Shown: positions 12,277-25,500 of the stretch, one piece after another | How the letters are laid out: each line of letters begins with the position of its first letter | How positions within the stretch are numbered: the stretch's first letter is position 1 | Assembly: GCA_024362935.1 (NCBI GenBank) | Contig: JANCRA010000003.1 | Coordinates: 8,484,001 to 8,548,000 of the forward strand | Reading direction: 5' to 3' | Source of the DNA: Setophaga petechia | Taxonomy: Eukaryota; Chordata; Aves; Passeriformes; Parulidae | DNA: 64,000 nt | Notes under the pieces: generated by a model | Database searches by the model: none | What the model saw: the letters and a program-made list of their open reading frames with translations, nothing else | What the model was told of the DNA's origin: nothing | Translations under genes and position numbers: made by a program

Positions 12277-12982
12277 AGGTAAGAAAAGGAATTAGGAAGG
12301 ACAGAAAAGATTGGCAGAATGAACACAAGCTCTTCAGAAGTAGAACAGACTAAGGAAATCCTGACCACACCAGAACTTGTAAGAACAAGCCATAATTGAG
12401 CCACTAAAATGAGTCACAGCCCTACTTAGCACTTCTGCTGTGAAGGGACATGAAGTCTCTTTTCCCATGCTGGATCTTCCTGATGAGCTCTGGCAGAACA
12501 GAATGACCCAGAGGAAAAGTAAAAAGTTGCTTTCAAAGCAGGAGAAGGCATCTGACAAGTTGAAGCCCTGCTTTCCAGGGGACACAATGCACTACTGAGT
12601 TTCTGCAAAGTCTGGCTGGATCTTGCATGTTGGGTCAGATGGTGGAGTGTCTCCAGCAGAGACCCAAATACTTTTAAAGAAAGTATTGAATCTTTTAAAG
12701 ATTAATTCCTTTCTATAAGCAGCCCTCATTGTAAGTTCATGATCCTTGCCCAAAAAAATGTGATTTCTTTCTTAGAAAAAAGACAATTTTACCTTGAGCA
12801 CATGACCTGGGATAGAGAGAATTTCTAATGGCCCCCATGTGAATTTCCTTTCCCCAAATGAAGTTGAGACATCAGAATTGGCTACACTAACCTAGTGGTG
12901 AAGTCTTGACTCTCATGTGGAACAACCACTGTTTCCAAATCTCTGTCAGTCTTGGGTTAAGAAGGGCAAAAGATCTTACTGG

Positions 12983-13035
12983 AGTAATGGAATACTTTAC
13001 ATCACACACACATCACACAGTAATGGAATACTTTA
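12983..13035. repeat. 17-bp direct repeat around a CA-rich spacer
   Basis: AGTAATGGAATACTTTA occurs at 12983-12999 and again, identically, at 13019-13035. The copies are 36 bp apart and are separated by a CATCACACACACATCACAC-type spacer. This is best explained as a local duplication at a CA-rich site. Confidence 0.92.
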
Positions 13036-15072
13036 AGGGCTGAAAAGAAGCCTGAAGTTCTGCATCTGAATTTCATCTCATTCACATTAAGGATTAGGGC
13101 TAGTGCTTTGTGGTTTGGAGGGAATGGAAAGCCTGAGGGTGGTGATAGCTTTGGACAGCAATGGCTTAGTTCTTCAGAAAAAATAAAACATTCTCTGCCC
13201 AGAAGGAATTGTTACATTGATAGGCTATGAAATGGGCAGTGATTAACTTTCTGAAACTTGTTTGATGCTACTTGACTCGGGTTATTTTGGGATAGTAATG
13301 TGTAAAAATCCTTTAACACAGATGCTGCTGCTTAGCTGAAATTCACTGATTGTATTTGTTACACTATTTTACTTGGGATGTGTTGCTCAGAGTAACAATA
13401 TTTAAACCTCTATCAGGATATTGAGCCATACAGTGATACAGTGAGTTGAGTAATTCCTACTAAAGCTGATGGGTGGGTACTGCTGCTTCTGAGATTGGCA
13501 AAGATATGAACCACTTAACAATTAACAGGAATTTTCCATAGAATCTGAATGTTTCTGAATCTGAATGTTATAATAATGCTCTTGTGCTGAACACATCACA
13601 AGATGTCACAAGTAACACAGAATATACACATTCACGATGAAGGACTACACAGAATAAGGGGTATGTGCAAGGAGTTAAATGAGAAACACCCAAAGAGTGA
13701 TGAAAGACAAGTTGTCAAGGGAAAATCAAGGAACATAGTCCTTAGAAAAGGCTTGTGGTGATAATGGTGAGGCAGATGTGGGACATTCTCCTATTTGAAA
13801 TCTCCTCCATTTAGGAAAAAGGTATACATAAACTGAATTGAATTGAGGATGACTGCCAAACCACATAAGGATTCACTATAACTGCAAGAAATTTAATTTC
13901 TCTATGATGGATAAATAATCCTGGTTCCTAGTGATGTGAATGTAGATTCATGTGATCCTTAGTTGCATCACAGTCTTTTTGTGTGAGTAACCAAAACTCT
14001 CCCAACCAACCTTGATGTGGACAAGTCAACATTACTTATTAGATTAATGGGTGAGGTCTCAAGAAATGCATATGGAGAAAGAAACTCAGGTTATTGTCAT
14101 AACCTCAGTATTTGCAGGAGTGCACGTCCTTCAGTGGCAGGATCTGCCTCCCAGCATCTAGGTGTGAACTGGAAAAGGCTCAGACTTACAAAATGGTCAC
14201 ATCTAAATAAATATTTAAGATCAAATTTTAAGCATATTCCTGAAGCATTCTATTATTTGTGAATAGACTGATGTGGACCTAGGTAGTTTCCTGAATCCAG
14301 CTGAGGTGTCTGATGCCTATTTTGTGTCTTATGAATCAACTTGATCCCAGGGGCTCTGTATTTCAGCTTTCTCTGAAAGCTCTTCATCTGCAAACACATT
14401 CCAAAGGCCAATTAAAAATTTGGTTCTTACACCACAACCCTTATTTTTTCTCTGACAGAATTAATGCTCTGGATATGAAAAATTTAACTGTCCCCCCACT
14501 TGGCCCTTTCAACTTCTGTTCCTGTTCCAGATTCATTACTTAGCTCTGCGTGGAGAGCAAAATTCCTGTTTCAATTAAAGGCCTGAAGATTTATGAAATC
14601 TGTTTTGAAATGGAAATTCCACCATTCCAAAATTTTCCAAAAAAAGATATAAGTGAAGTAATTTTCTTTTGAGTTGATCATAAATGCTTCACTGAAGTTG
14701 CTTTTTTAAAAAAATATTATTAACATTGTAAAATCACATAAAGCAGCAGTATCATGCAAGGTAAAATGAAAAATAAACATTTATACATTTTTCTTATACT
14801 CTTCAAATACTTTTTGTTGTCTTACCTAAACTACACCAAGAGAATGCATTTTTCCCCAAAATAATATCTTACCAAGTATGATAGATAAGGTAGAAACATT
14901 TCCTAGCTCACTCTGATTCTGTGAATTATCACAGAAACTCATGACAGGATTAAAAATAAGGATATTAAACGCTTTCAAATCTGCAACAATAGCATAAATG
15001 CCAGAATAGTCTTTCATTTAATCTAATAATATCAAAACCACCACATTTGTATTTAAAGTCGGACAGCAGGAG

Positions 15073-15462
15073 CTATTTAAAAGGTCTTATTTCCCAGCTG
15101 TGCTCCCTCGGAGTGGGTGACCCTTCCTTTGGCAGCATCCCTCGCTCTGGGGAGCGGCAGGGATGCTCCCATCGTGGGCATGGCCCGGCTCCAGGCGCTG
15201 CTCTCACCAGGTGATGGCAGTCACATCCCTTAATGAAAACCCAGCAGCTGTCACCTTGGGAGAGAACCAGATTGGCCGCCCACACATGCAGCCAGAGGGA
15301 TCCTGTTTGGCCTGAGCTTTGTGTGTACCAGAGGGAAAAACAAATGAGAAACAAGGAAAGGGAAGAGCCTGTTCCACGAGGCGTCATTTATTTGTGGACT
15401 TTGCCTGTTCTGTTTGAACATCAGCTGCTATCATTTTGGTGGAAGCGGGGGCACTGAGATAA
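15073..15462. promoter_or_regulatory. Candidate cis-regulatory patch (E-boxes, local CpGs)
   Basis: This patch is clearly richer in GC and CpG than its AT-rich flanks. It holds four E-boxes: CAGCTG at 15095-15100, 15245-15250 and 15422-15427, and CAGGTG at 15208-15213. It also holds a TATTTAAA (15074-15081) and an AGATAA (GATA-type) site near 15457-15462. It is not a recognised repeat. Such a mix is compatible with an enhancer, but motif matches this short occur often by chance. Nothing here proves function. Confidence 0.25.
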
Positions 15463-18400
15463 TCTACATATTTATGTGCAAAACCAACATGGAAATGCAG
15501 TCATCTTTGTCCCGGTGCAGTGAAAGACTGTAACATCTGCATATCAATAGCCACAGATTTGATTCAGTTCTCAGTAGTGTCACTCCCGAGAAACTCAAGG
15601 CAGGAAAGGGGGGAGTTTTCATCTCTCTTTTTGCTATGGCAGTGGTTTGGGATTTTTCATTTTCTCAATCAAGGAGCCAAATTCAGCAGAGCAGATGAGG
15701 ATGGGGTATGCTCTGCCCCATACCCACCTGGGTCAGAAAACCTCCCTGTGCTCCAAATGAGGGATAAGAAACTCACCTTTGCCTCTGCCGAAGGAGAAAA
15801 GAGCTTTAGTTGTACCTCCATGGGAATTTAAAGGCAGCTGCTGCAGTCTGTTAGCTAAGTTCGCTTCTCCAGAGACAGTGCTGAGCCCGTCTGGATCCCT
15901 GGGGAATGGGAGGAATGAGATCAATGAGTGCAATAGCTGCTTGCTGCAAACTCTGTTTGCTGGCCCTTGAAATCTCCTTATCTCTGACCCCTTTAATTGC
16001 CTGGGCTCCTGAAGAACATGGACATTAATGAATATCCCTGTCCTCAACTTCATCAGAATTACTTTGACATTCATTTTGAAAGAAGCCCAGAATTTAAGAG
16101 CTATACATCCTGTGCTTTTATGAACATCAGCTACTGGTAACTATGTCAGACACATAGTCTGGAAAAGGACCAGATGCTCAAGGGGAGTTCTTTATTCCTT
16201 CATCTTTCTTCAGCAAATCCACAAGTGCACCAGGAAACTAGCATGGGCTGACAAAGGCATTGTGGGCTTGCATGATACAGTAAAACATCTGCTTCCAGGC
16301 TGTCATCAAAATGCTGACTATGAATGCACAGGAAAGAAAACAAGTGCCACAGGTGCTGCAATGCTCAGATGCATGAGAAATATTTTAATGGATAGGAAGT
16401 ATGATCAAAAATTGTTGATCAACAGACCTGAGAGCTTTTGTCATCAAATACTTATACTTCCCTTGCAGGAATATTTTAAAAAATATACTGAGCCAAATAT
16501 TAAGCCTTTACAAAATTATCATGCCCATTTACTTAGTCAGATGTTCAAAGGATTCACCACCCCCCACCCTCCCCAAGTCTTATTAACATTTCCTTCAGTC
16601 CTCAAATTACAGGAAATTATCTGATGCAAGCCCAATGTATGCATGAAAAATTCATCCTGCAGCAGAGGCGACATTAGTGTTAGAAATTTATTACAGCATT
16701 AATAACTATTAATCATTGGAAGTAACTATGTTTCACCTAACAGGGTGAGTTTAAAATTCAATGCACCTTTCACAGGATCGTGATAACTCATGTTGATGAG
16801 AAAAGCAACAAAATGGTTGGAAGAGGGAGCTCCCAGCCAAATCAATAACATAATCCTTTCACATCTTTGCATTTCAGTCTAAAGTAAAGAACTGCATAAA
16901 GCCCCTTGAAAGCTGAACCAAACAACTGGCACATGAGCCACTTTTTAAATGGGAAAAAAATAGTTCAGAGGAATTTAGTCTTTTCGTTTGCAGAGTTCTT
17001 TGTTTCTCACTGGGACAAGTCATAGGGCATCCCCTCTTTCTGTGTACGTGTATTTGTCAAGGTATTTCATAGTACAGCCATATGTGGTTCTTGTTTGTGT
17101 AGTTTTGGATGTTTTTAAAGTCTTAAAATAACCAGATTTCTATGAAATATCTTTTTTTTTATTGAGACTGTATTCATAAAGACATGTATCAGCCACAGGC
17201 ACAATGTACCTATACCAAAGATAAGCAGACATTATCCTCAGCATACTTCATTTCCAACTCCTCTAAACAGGTTTATGTGATGATATTTTAACTTCAGATA
17301 AATCAGTTTTTTTAATTTCCTTTTTATCTGACAGGAAACACTTCATGGATGTGTTACTTGATTTTCAAAGTTCTGCATCACATGGCAGGTGCACATTACA
17401 AATCTTATTGAGTGGTAGAACCTAAAAATACTTATTTAAGGAATTTTTTTTCATTTTTACTGAACAGAGGAATTCTGGTAAAGTTTTGCTATATTTGAAC
17501 TTAATAAAAAAAGGGATCCAGAGATTTAACTCCCAGTTCCACAAGCTCTACATTGTTATGAAAGCTGTTACAGATTTCACATTTTAAAATCTTCTAAATT
17601 GTCTGCTATTTCTGTAAGAGTACAGAGGGAAGCAGCTCACTGGTGTTCATTTCCAGGCAGATCACAGCAGCAAAACAACAGATATACATCCCTGGTTATC
17701 TTGCACCTGGTTTTCTCTGGTTGATCTGGAGGTAGAATGTCTGATTGAAATACCTATCTTCATATGAGACAGCACTGTGTGGCAGCAGGCAGATGTGTTT
17801 ACAGGAATAGCCAAGCATCTTCTCTGGAGAGCAAACTCTGAGCTCCAGCTGCCAGAAATGCAGGAGCTCAGGGAGAAATTTGAGGCAGATGGGACCTGCT
17901 GTTGTTTTGTGTCTTCTCGTGCCACAGCACACCATCTTCCAGCCACCTTTACAGCCAACAAATGCAACAGAAAGATGACTTAGTTTAGGTGAGGTGTTTG
18001 TGAACAAAACTCTCCTGAGCAATAAAACTCCTGGGACCTTGCAAGTGTCCCTAATGAAGAAGAATAAAGGAGTAACTGTTTTTATAGTTCATTTTTTAAG
18101 ATAAAGACTTTATAGGCTTTTCCATTAGATGTTGGAAGGTCCCTAATATGCACTGTTGAACTTCTTATTGAAATAATTTGTACACATTAGAAACACTGCT
18201 CTTGTAGCAGCTGTCTTGAAAGGCCTTCTATAAAATAATGCAAGGTGTGAGTAACTTCTTTTCCTGCAGAGGCTGTCTCAATTGCTACAATCCCAACTGT
18301 TGTAATTTCATTTGCAATTGTACATCAGGAGGTGCTGTGACTGCGAGGCATTCCTTACTACACAATTCTCATTTTCCTTTCTTGTACCTCAAGTGTTGGC

Positions 18401-18619
18401 AGTAAGTCAGGACCATTTGGTTGCTAGGTGCATTATACTGACTTGGGAGGAGGAAAGGGGAATGGATATAAAAACTAACTTGCTGCTGTTACAGGTCTGA
18501 AATTCATCAACGCTTTGCTTGCTTTCTCCAGGAAGGAAAGGCAGATATGCAGATCCTGCTCAGACACAAGTATGGTGGAAGACTGAAGGAGAAGTCTTCT
18601 TTGCTGTTGCTTCTTTGCA

Positions 18620-19590
18620 TGGTGATGAATGGTTTTGCATCCAGTTGGTGGCCAGGCACTAGTGGTGTCCTCCAGGGATCAGTGTTGGACTAAGTCCTGT
18701 TGAATATCTTTATTGATGATCTGAATGTGCAGACCCAGTCTGCCATTAGCAAGTTTACAGATGACACCAAATTGAGGTGGAATGTTGGTCTGCTGGAGGG
18801 CAGGAAGGCTCTGCAGAGGGATCTGGACAGGCTGGATCGATGGGCCAAAGCCAATGGTGGGAGGTCAACAAGGCCAACCTCTGGGTCCTGCCCTTGGGTC
18901 ACAACAGCCCCTGCAGTGCTACAGGCTGGGGACAGGGGGGCTGGAAAGCTGCCCAGCAGAAAACAACCTGGGACACTGGATGAGCATGAGCCAGCGTGAG
19001 CCCAGATGTCCAAGAAGGCCAAAGCCATCCTGGCCTGTGTCAGAGGGAGTGTGGCCAACAGGACCAGGCAAAGATCATTCTCCTGTACTTGGCTCTGAGG
19101 AGGCCCCACCTTGAGTGCTGGTCCCAGTTCTGGGCCCTCCAATTTGGAAGGACATTGAGGGGCTGACGTGTGCCCAGAGAAGGGCAATGGAGCTGAGGGA
19201 GGGTCAGAAGCACAAGGGAGCTGGGGGTGTTTAGCTTGGAGAAGAGGAGGCTCAGGGGAGACCTTATTGCTCTCTATAACTCTCTAAAAGGAGAGTGTAG
19301 TCAGGTGAGGATCAGTCTCTTCTCCCAGAAACCAGAAATAAGACAAGAGGACACAGTCTTAAGCTGTGTCCTCCCCCTCCAGGGGAGGTTTAGGTTGGAC
19401 ATTAGGAAAAAGTTCTTCACAGAAAAAATGACTGGGCATTGGAATGGGCTGCCCAGGGAGGTATTTAAGAAAAGACTGGATGTGGCACTTAGTGCCATGG
19501 TCTGGTTGGCAAGGTGGTGTTTGGTGACAGGCTGGACTCGATGGCCTCAAAGGTCTTTCCCAACCTAATGGCTTCTATGCTTTGGTGATT
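18620..19590 (+). mobile_element. CR1 LINE with decayed reverse-transcriptase C-terminus
   Basis: This is the longest CR1 piece in the window. The left part encodes the end of the ORF2 reverse-transcriptase core: a SGVLQGSV segment (about 18,660), NIFIDDLN, then KFTDDTKL (18751-18774), where active CR1 copies have (F/Y)ADD. It continues through CYRLG and LESCPAE segments to [20 protein letters not shown] (about 19,230) and the C-terminal [21 protein letters not shown]. The 3' UTR follows and ends in a decayed CR1 tail (GCTTCTATGCTTTGGTGATT). Reading frame changes occur between about 19,000 and 19,230. The copy also lacks a 24-bp segment that the 37.6-kb copy keeps. It is 5'-truncated and inactive. 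A minus-strand 165-codon frame across it (18690-19187) is an antisense shadow. Confidence 0.95.
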
Positions 19591-22500
19591 AGTATACACT
19601 TCATGATTGGCTAGCCTTTAGTCACAGTCATGTTTTCTGAGTAGTGGATGTGAGCAGAATTTCAGTAATTTCACTCAATGCAGCCCCCTTCCCTCAGGCT
19701 GAAGAAACTCTTTTTTCCATGTTCTTACTCTTCATTTCAGGGAGATTGTGCAATTTCACTGCCAGGAGCCAAAGTCCTACCACACAGCTGAGAAGCTTTC
19801 AGCACCTTGTTTCTCATTCCAGAAAATCAGGTTGGATTTGCTGATGGTTTCATCATGTCATGGTAAATATTTCACTACCACTCTTCCTCTCCCTTTCCAT
19901 GTGATCAACCTCTGATCTCATTTGACTAGGACAGAGTGGCAGCTTTTGCAGAGCCTGCTGCAATGCAACCTCATTGCTACACGGGTTGTAGGGAAATGCA
20001 TTTCTTTTTGCCCAAGACATCTTAATATTTCCATAGAAACCATATTAGGCCTCCATCTTCTGTGAGCTCCTGCAATGATAATCTTTTTTCCTCAGATGTC
20101 TCCAGGTAGCTAAAGTTCAATTAAATAGTTAGAAATATGCAAAGGCTTGGTGAAGAGGACTGAGAACTGTGGTTTCCAAACAGGACTGGAAGGCATTTGG
20201 CAGTCCTTACCAGACCATAGCTACATATTTTTTACTGAAGTTTACACTTCAGTTGCCTCTACAGTTAAGCCACAAAAAGTCATTGCTTCCATCAAAAGAC
20301 TCATTACTGAGTACACACCAGTGCAATGCTTGTTACTGTGGAATTAAGCAGGTGTGCGAATGAGTCCTACTCAGCATCTGGAAGAAGAAACTATCGTCAT
20401 TTTCTCTCAGTAAGATCCGAGCAGCTCATGCACCAATTGTTTATATAGCCCTTGCTCTTTCTAACTTCATCTCCATACTTAGCCCTTACAGCTCCAAATT
20501 ATGGCTTCACTGCAGTATTGCATTTCATGATGACAGAAGGAATTCCACCCTTAATGCTAAAAAGCAGGAACTCTCTTTGACGTGACCTGCACACAAAGCA
20601 GAGAATCTCTGGAAATAGCATTTTCCACATCCTTAGAGGTTTGTCATCACTGCAAACCCACAGAACTGGGATATAGACTTTAGCAGAGATTCAAATGGTT
20701 TTAAGTCATGTTGCATTTCTTGTGCCCTGTATAATATACTTATGGCATCTCATTCATCACTGGAGAATAGCACAGGAGAATAGAGTAAATAATACACAGG
20801 TAAACTTCTTTGTTTTCTGTTTTGACCAGAAAGGTTGAAATTCAAATGAGAACCAGAAAGCACCTCCCAAAGAGCTGTTTGAACACAAAAACATGCAGAA
20901 GTAACATGCACTTCTTGTGTTCATGCCTTAGGATAGACACTAGGCTGGAAAGCAGAAACTGTGAATCTTCCCCAAGGACACATTTTCCAGTGACCTTTCA
21001 AAAGCAACATGCTGTTTTTCAGAAATGTTCATCATGGTTTGACTCAGCAGGTAGCTAAACACTTCCCTCTTCCCCATGCTTATATCATCATTTTGTTCAC
21101 TTCAATGCTTTCTGACTGAACTCAACATGGTGTCCAAGCTGAGGAATGCTGCAGAAGAGCAAAGACTGCTCTTGTAAATCCTCACACAGCTTCTGTTTTC
21201 CCCCAAAGGAGCCTGCAAGGGTGGTCCATGTGCATTACTTAGCATTTAAGCTTTTTTTTTCTAAGAGCATGCCCATATTATTAGCAGCCAGATATATTCC
21301 TCTGTGTAGCTTCTTATCAACAGTGTAACTCTGTCAGAAATCTGCTGGCTTGCAAAAGTCCACAATAACAACTTCAACAAAAGCTGGCAGTTCTGACAGC
21401 CAGTCTGTCTCCCTCAGTTCTCCCACACACCTGTATACATCTATATAGACACAAAGAGCAGGAGGGAGAGGAAATAAAATATGTTTTAAAGTTTTTGCCC
21501 ATATCTCTCTGACACTGGACAAACAGCTTTTCCCTTACAGTCTTTTACTTATTACCTTGTTCTCAGCAACCTTATTGAGCAATTCTAGAGAAAAATGAAA
21601 TATTGAAGGTTTAATCCTTTATTTAAAAAGCCACCAGATATGAATGGTTGGCTCTGACAATTTATTACCAATTCTGGGAAGGTTGGGAAAATAAATGTTT
21701 CATATCTCTTTGCAAGTGACAAATGAAAGGAGGAAAATACTCATCAGCTCTGGAGAGCAACAACGTTTTACTTTATGAAAGAAAATTTTTAAAGTATCAG
21801 GAATTCAGGTATTTTCCTCCTTAATGCTCACTGCTGATACTTTTCTAGAAGAACTTTTATCCATTTTTTCACATCAAGAGTGGAGCATTAAGATCTTAGA
21901 TTAGCTATTACATTAAAAGACCAGCATAATTACAGGTTTGGAGTTTCAGGTCAAGAGACATTTTTCTGAAGGCATATAACACCTCCTGTGTTTTCTGCTT
22001 ACCCAGGTTGTGAAAATTTTTTAGGCCTTGAGCTATTCCTTAGCCTGTTTTCCAGAACAGCTAGCTAAGTGGTAGCACCTTCTCTCTCTTTGTATTTCTA
22101 CTACATTATCAGATATTTCCCCTCATTATATCCACTGTTTTCCTCTCTCCCCTCTCCTTTTTTCAAGCAAAACTGTTACTCACACACAGAGAAACAAATA
22201 AAAAAATACTATGCTCTGCATCTGGAGGACAATGTTCTAGCTGAGCCCATGAAAAGGCATAAAAGACCCCCAAAGGAGTAAATTGCACTTCTGAATGACA
22301 GTATGATGAACTGCCTCTGCTGTGTCCAGGACCAGACCTGTAGCCATGCCCTTCACATTAGAACCAGACTAGGAGAAATAACTAGCTGGTAGGGGGCATT
22401 TGGAGAAATTATTGCTGAGTGCCTGTTCTGTAAACCTGTTCCACAATTCCTTGCTGGGCCTCTGAAGAATGGTTGAGTAAAGCCCTAATTTCAGTGCCAA

Positions 22501-25500
22501 TCAACTGGCCTGCTTGCACAGCTCTGAGTGGCTCAGCTTTCAACAGGCAAGGCAGAAGGTCCCCCCACAGCAGCTACAGGGCAGGTCTGAACACAAATAA
22601 CATATTGCTTCCCATAAGAACTCCTTCCTTGCCATGCTAAGGGATGCCTGATGGAGGACCATGTGTTGTGGCACCACAAATGGCATTTTGCAAACATTAT
22701 TTGGATATCAATTAAGACTTTGTGATCACTTCCATTTTCTCTGCCTATCTGCTGAAATGCACATGTAAAAGACAATGGTTTCTTAAAATCTGTTATTCCT
22801 CTAGAAATGGGTTTTAATTTTGAGATGAATGTTGGATTTTATGCCATCATTGGTATGCATCAGTTTGAACACAACCAACAGTCATGATTCTGCCTTGTGG
22901 TGCCTCTTTACAGAAGAGAGAGATAGAACATCCTTGTCCTATTTTTATGCTGCTTCCTTGTTTTGAACCTCCTCTGGTGTTCAAATGCACATTCAAACCT
23001 GCTCAGATCTCAATGTCTCTCTTTGGCAGTCATACCAATTTTCATAGAAAAGGCAAGCATGTGTCTATGGCTCCACAGATATTACTTTTCTCCATCTACT
23101 CTCCTTGTGTTATCCCAGAAATGAAGTGATCTGGATTTGAAACATGAGAAAAAAATGCCAGAGTTCTGTTAAGGAGAACCTATGCACTGGGTTCTGTATC
23201 CTTCAGAAGATAATCTCTGAGCAGATTGGCATAAAAAAGCCAGTGAAGTCAGACAGAAGATTGATAACCTCTTCCTCAAACCCCAGGGGATTTACAGAAA
23301 TATGGGGTAGGCTTTTGGACTTCTGTGTGGGTACTAAGCTAGTTTCAAGGCTGGGAAGATTAGTCAGCCTTCACAGGTAGACTATTCTTGGCAATGCTCT
23401 TTTCACCCTCCTCTTAGCAGCCTGGAAACCTCATTGGTAGGTTATATTTTAGGTAGAAATCAGTAGGAGTTTGTGAAAGTAAATGAGAAAGAAGGTACAC
23501 TGGTCCTCAATAAAGGTGATGCAAACCAGAACTGTATCTCCTGTTGAAAGTTATGACCCCCTTCCCTCCTTGAAGCCAGAGAAGGCTTTTTCCTCACCAG
23601 CCCTGCTAGAGACATGTTTATGAAGCCTGAAGGAGCTCATTGTCCCTCACATGGAGGTGGTTACATCAAGCAGACTGACCCATACTGGATGAGTTACACC
23701 TCAGACAGTCCTTAAATGTCCCAGGAAACAAAACTGTGATTGGATTAAACTGCATCCCTGCATCCAGGGCCACATCCATCCCTGTCACAATAGCCCTTCC
23801 AGAGCTGGCAGGTGCTGCAGTGTGGAGACTCCACAGCTGCTTTGGTTTCCTCCCTTCCTCTTGCAGTTCTAAAGACTGTGAGAGTCTCACATGGAGGTTT
23901 GCAGAACATACCAACTTTATTAAACAGAAGTTGTCCCTGTAGCAATGATAGATTATTTAATTCTCTCTAGACAACATAGGACATTGATCTCTTCTCAGCT
24001 GAAAGTTTCAGATCATGAATATTTGTGCATTCAGTATAGGATACAAAAAACAGTCAAGTTACACCAAAATTGAATTCTCCCTGTAACTGAAGCTTGTTAG
24101 ACTGATAGTCCTGAAGCAAGAAGATGAAAGCTATCAGTATCCTCTTTGTATACACAAATGCATGACGTTTCCAGGGCAAATTTGTTGCTGATGTGATCAA
24201 GCCCAAATAATTATTTGCATTAATAAGATTTTCAAAGTTTCTATGCTCTGAGTCCATCATGAATTGCTTGCCCAGTGTGTTAAATGCTTTTTTTCTATTC
24301 TCAGCACCAGTATTTGGACTCAACCTATTCACAGCTGAATTATACTAGCAGGTTTTAATTCCAAAATTAATTTTCAGTCCACTCTTTGATTTTTTGTGTA
24401 TCTCAACAACAGTCAAACTCAGGGGCTCAAACTGTGATTTAAAAATGAATACAGAGTGTGTCATGAATACTGCCAAATGAAAATTCAATCTCTAGTGAGT
24501 ACTGACAGATAAACAGCCTTTTTCATTAAAACAAGGTACAGTAAAAGCTGGTTTGCCATACAACTTTTCTAATTAAACAAAAATAAAGCTCACAGCAAAG
24601 GTCTTTTAATTCATCCACCCAATGATGTATGCCATGTTACACAGACACCAAACAAAGGCAAAAAACAGAACAAATTTCCAAATACATTAAAAAAAAAGAA
24701 AAAAAAAGAAAAATCCTTATTTTATTGAAAACTAAGAGAAGAATCAGTTAATCCAGGTAGAAAGGTTGGAATGTGTAGTTTCTGGAGATTAGCAAAGGTA
24801 TAGTTTACTTTTACAAATATTCATTTTATAGGGCCCTTTTGGTTTTGTTCCAGTTAAAATGATGATAAATAGTCTTATTGGAAAGCATTTACTAAAAACC
24901 TGATAAGAATTTTACAAGATCTTTTTCTTCTGCACAAACCTAGGTGTAGCATGTAGAGTTTGTGCCATCAACTTGCTCAGAATAGATAGCAGAGGTTACA
25001 TTTCTAAAGACACTGATGGACTCCCATCACTGGCATTTTCAGAGGTAGTAAAGCATCAAAAGACATTGGAAAGGGAATTCAGGTATACAGTAGACCTCAT
25101 AGAACTGGTATATTCATTATATTTTCTTCTTCTACACTATATGTCATATCAAATTAAATGTTTATCTTGCAGAAATCAACTTTTGTTTGCATTATTTCCT
25201 CTTTTGCTCTCCTTGGACATATAAACCCATGGTTCTTCTCTTTGGAAGGAGGTGTGCCAAAATACAAATTTTGTGTTCATCCTCTCGAGCAATTTGTGGG
25301 TAAACTCAGCTTATTGTTTCTACCTTTTTGCTTTAATTTCTCGAGAACTAGAGTATAGAAAACTTGTGTGCCAGCACATCAGGGATAAAATCTCAATATG
25401 AGCTGGCAAGAGCAGCAGGAAACTGTAATAAATATCTAAGCACTTTTCTGTTCAATTCTGTGCATTTATGGCTAAGCTAAGAAGAAGAGAACAGATACAA

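Larger units (their letters stand above)
12277..18619. other. Unique noncoding sequence with a GC/CpG-richer patch
   Basis: No gene is recognised. The stretch holds a 17-bp direct repeat (12983-13035), a CpG- and E-box-bearing patch (about 15,073-15,462) and a short open frame at 17,777-17,983 with a heptad-like LQLPEMQELREKFEAD segment. That frame has no start context, homologue or splice framework I can recognise. Confidence 0.6.

Noticed and set aside
18690..19187. 165-codon minus-strand frame
   Set aside because: It lies antisense to the CR1 ORF2 remnant and is a shadow of the retrotransposon.
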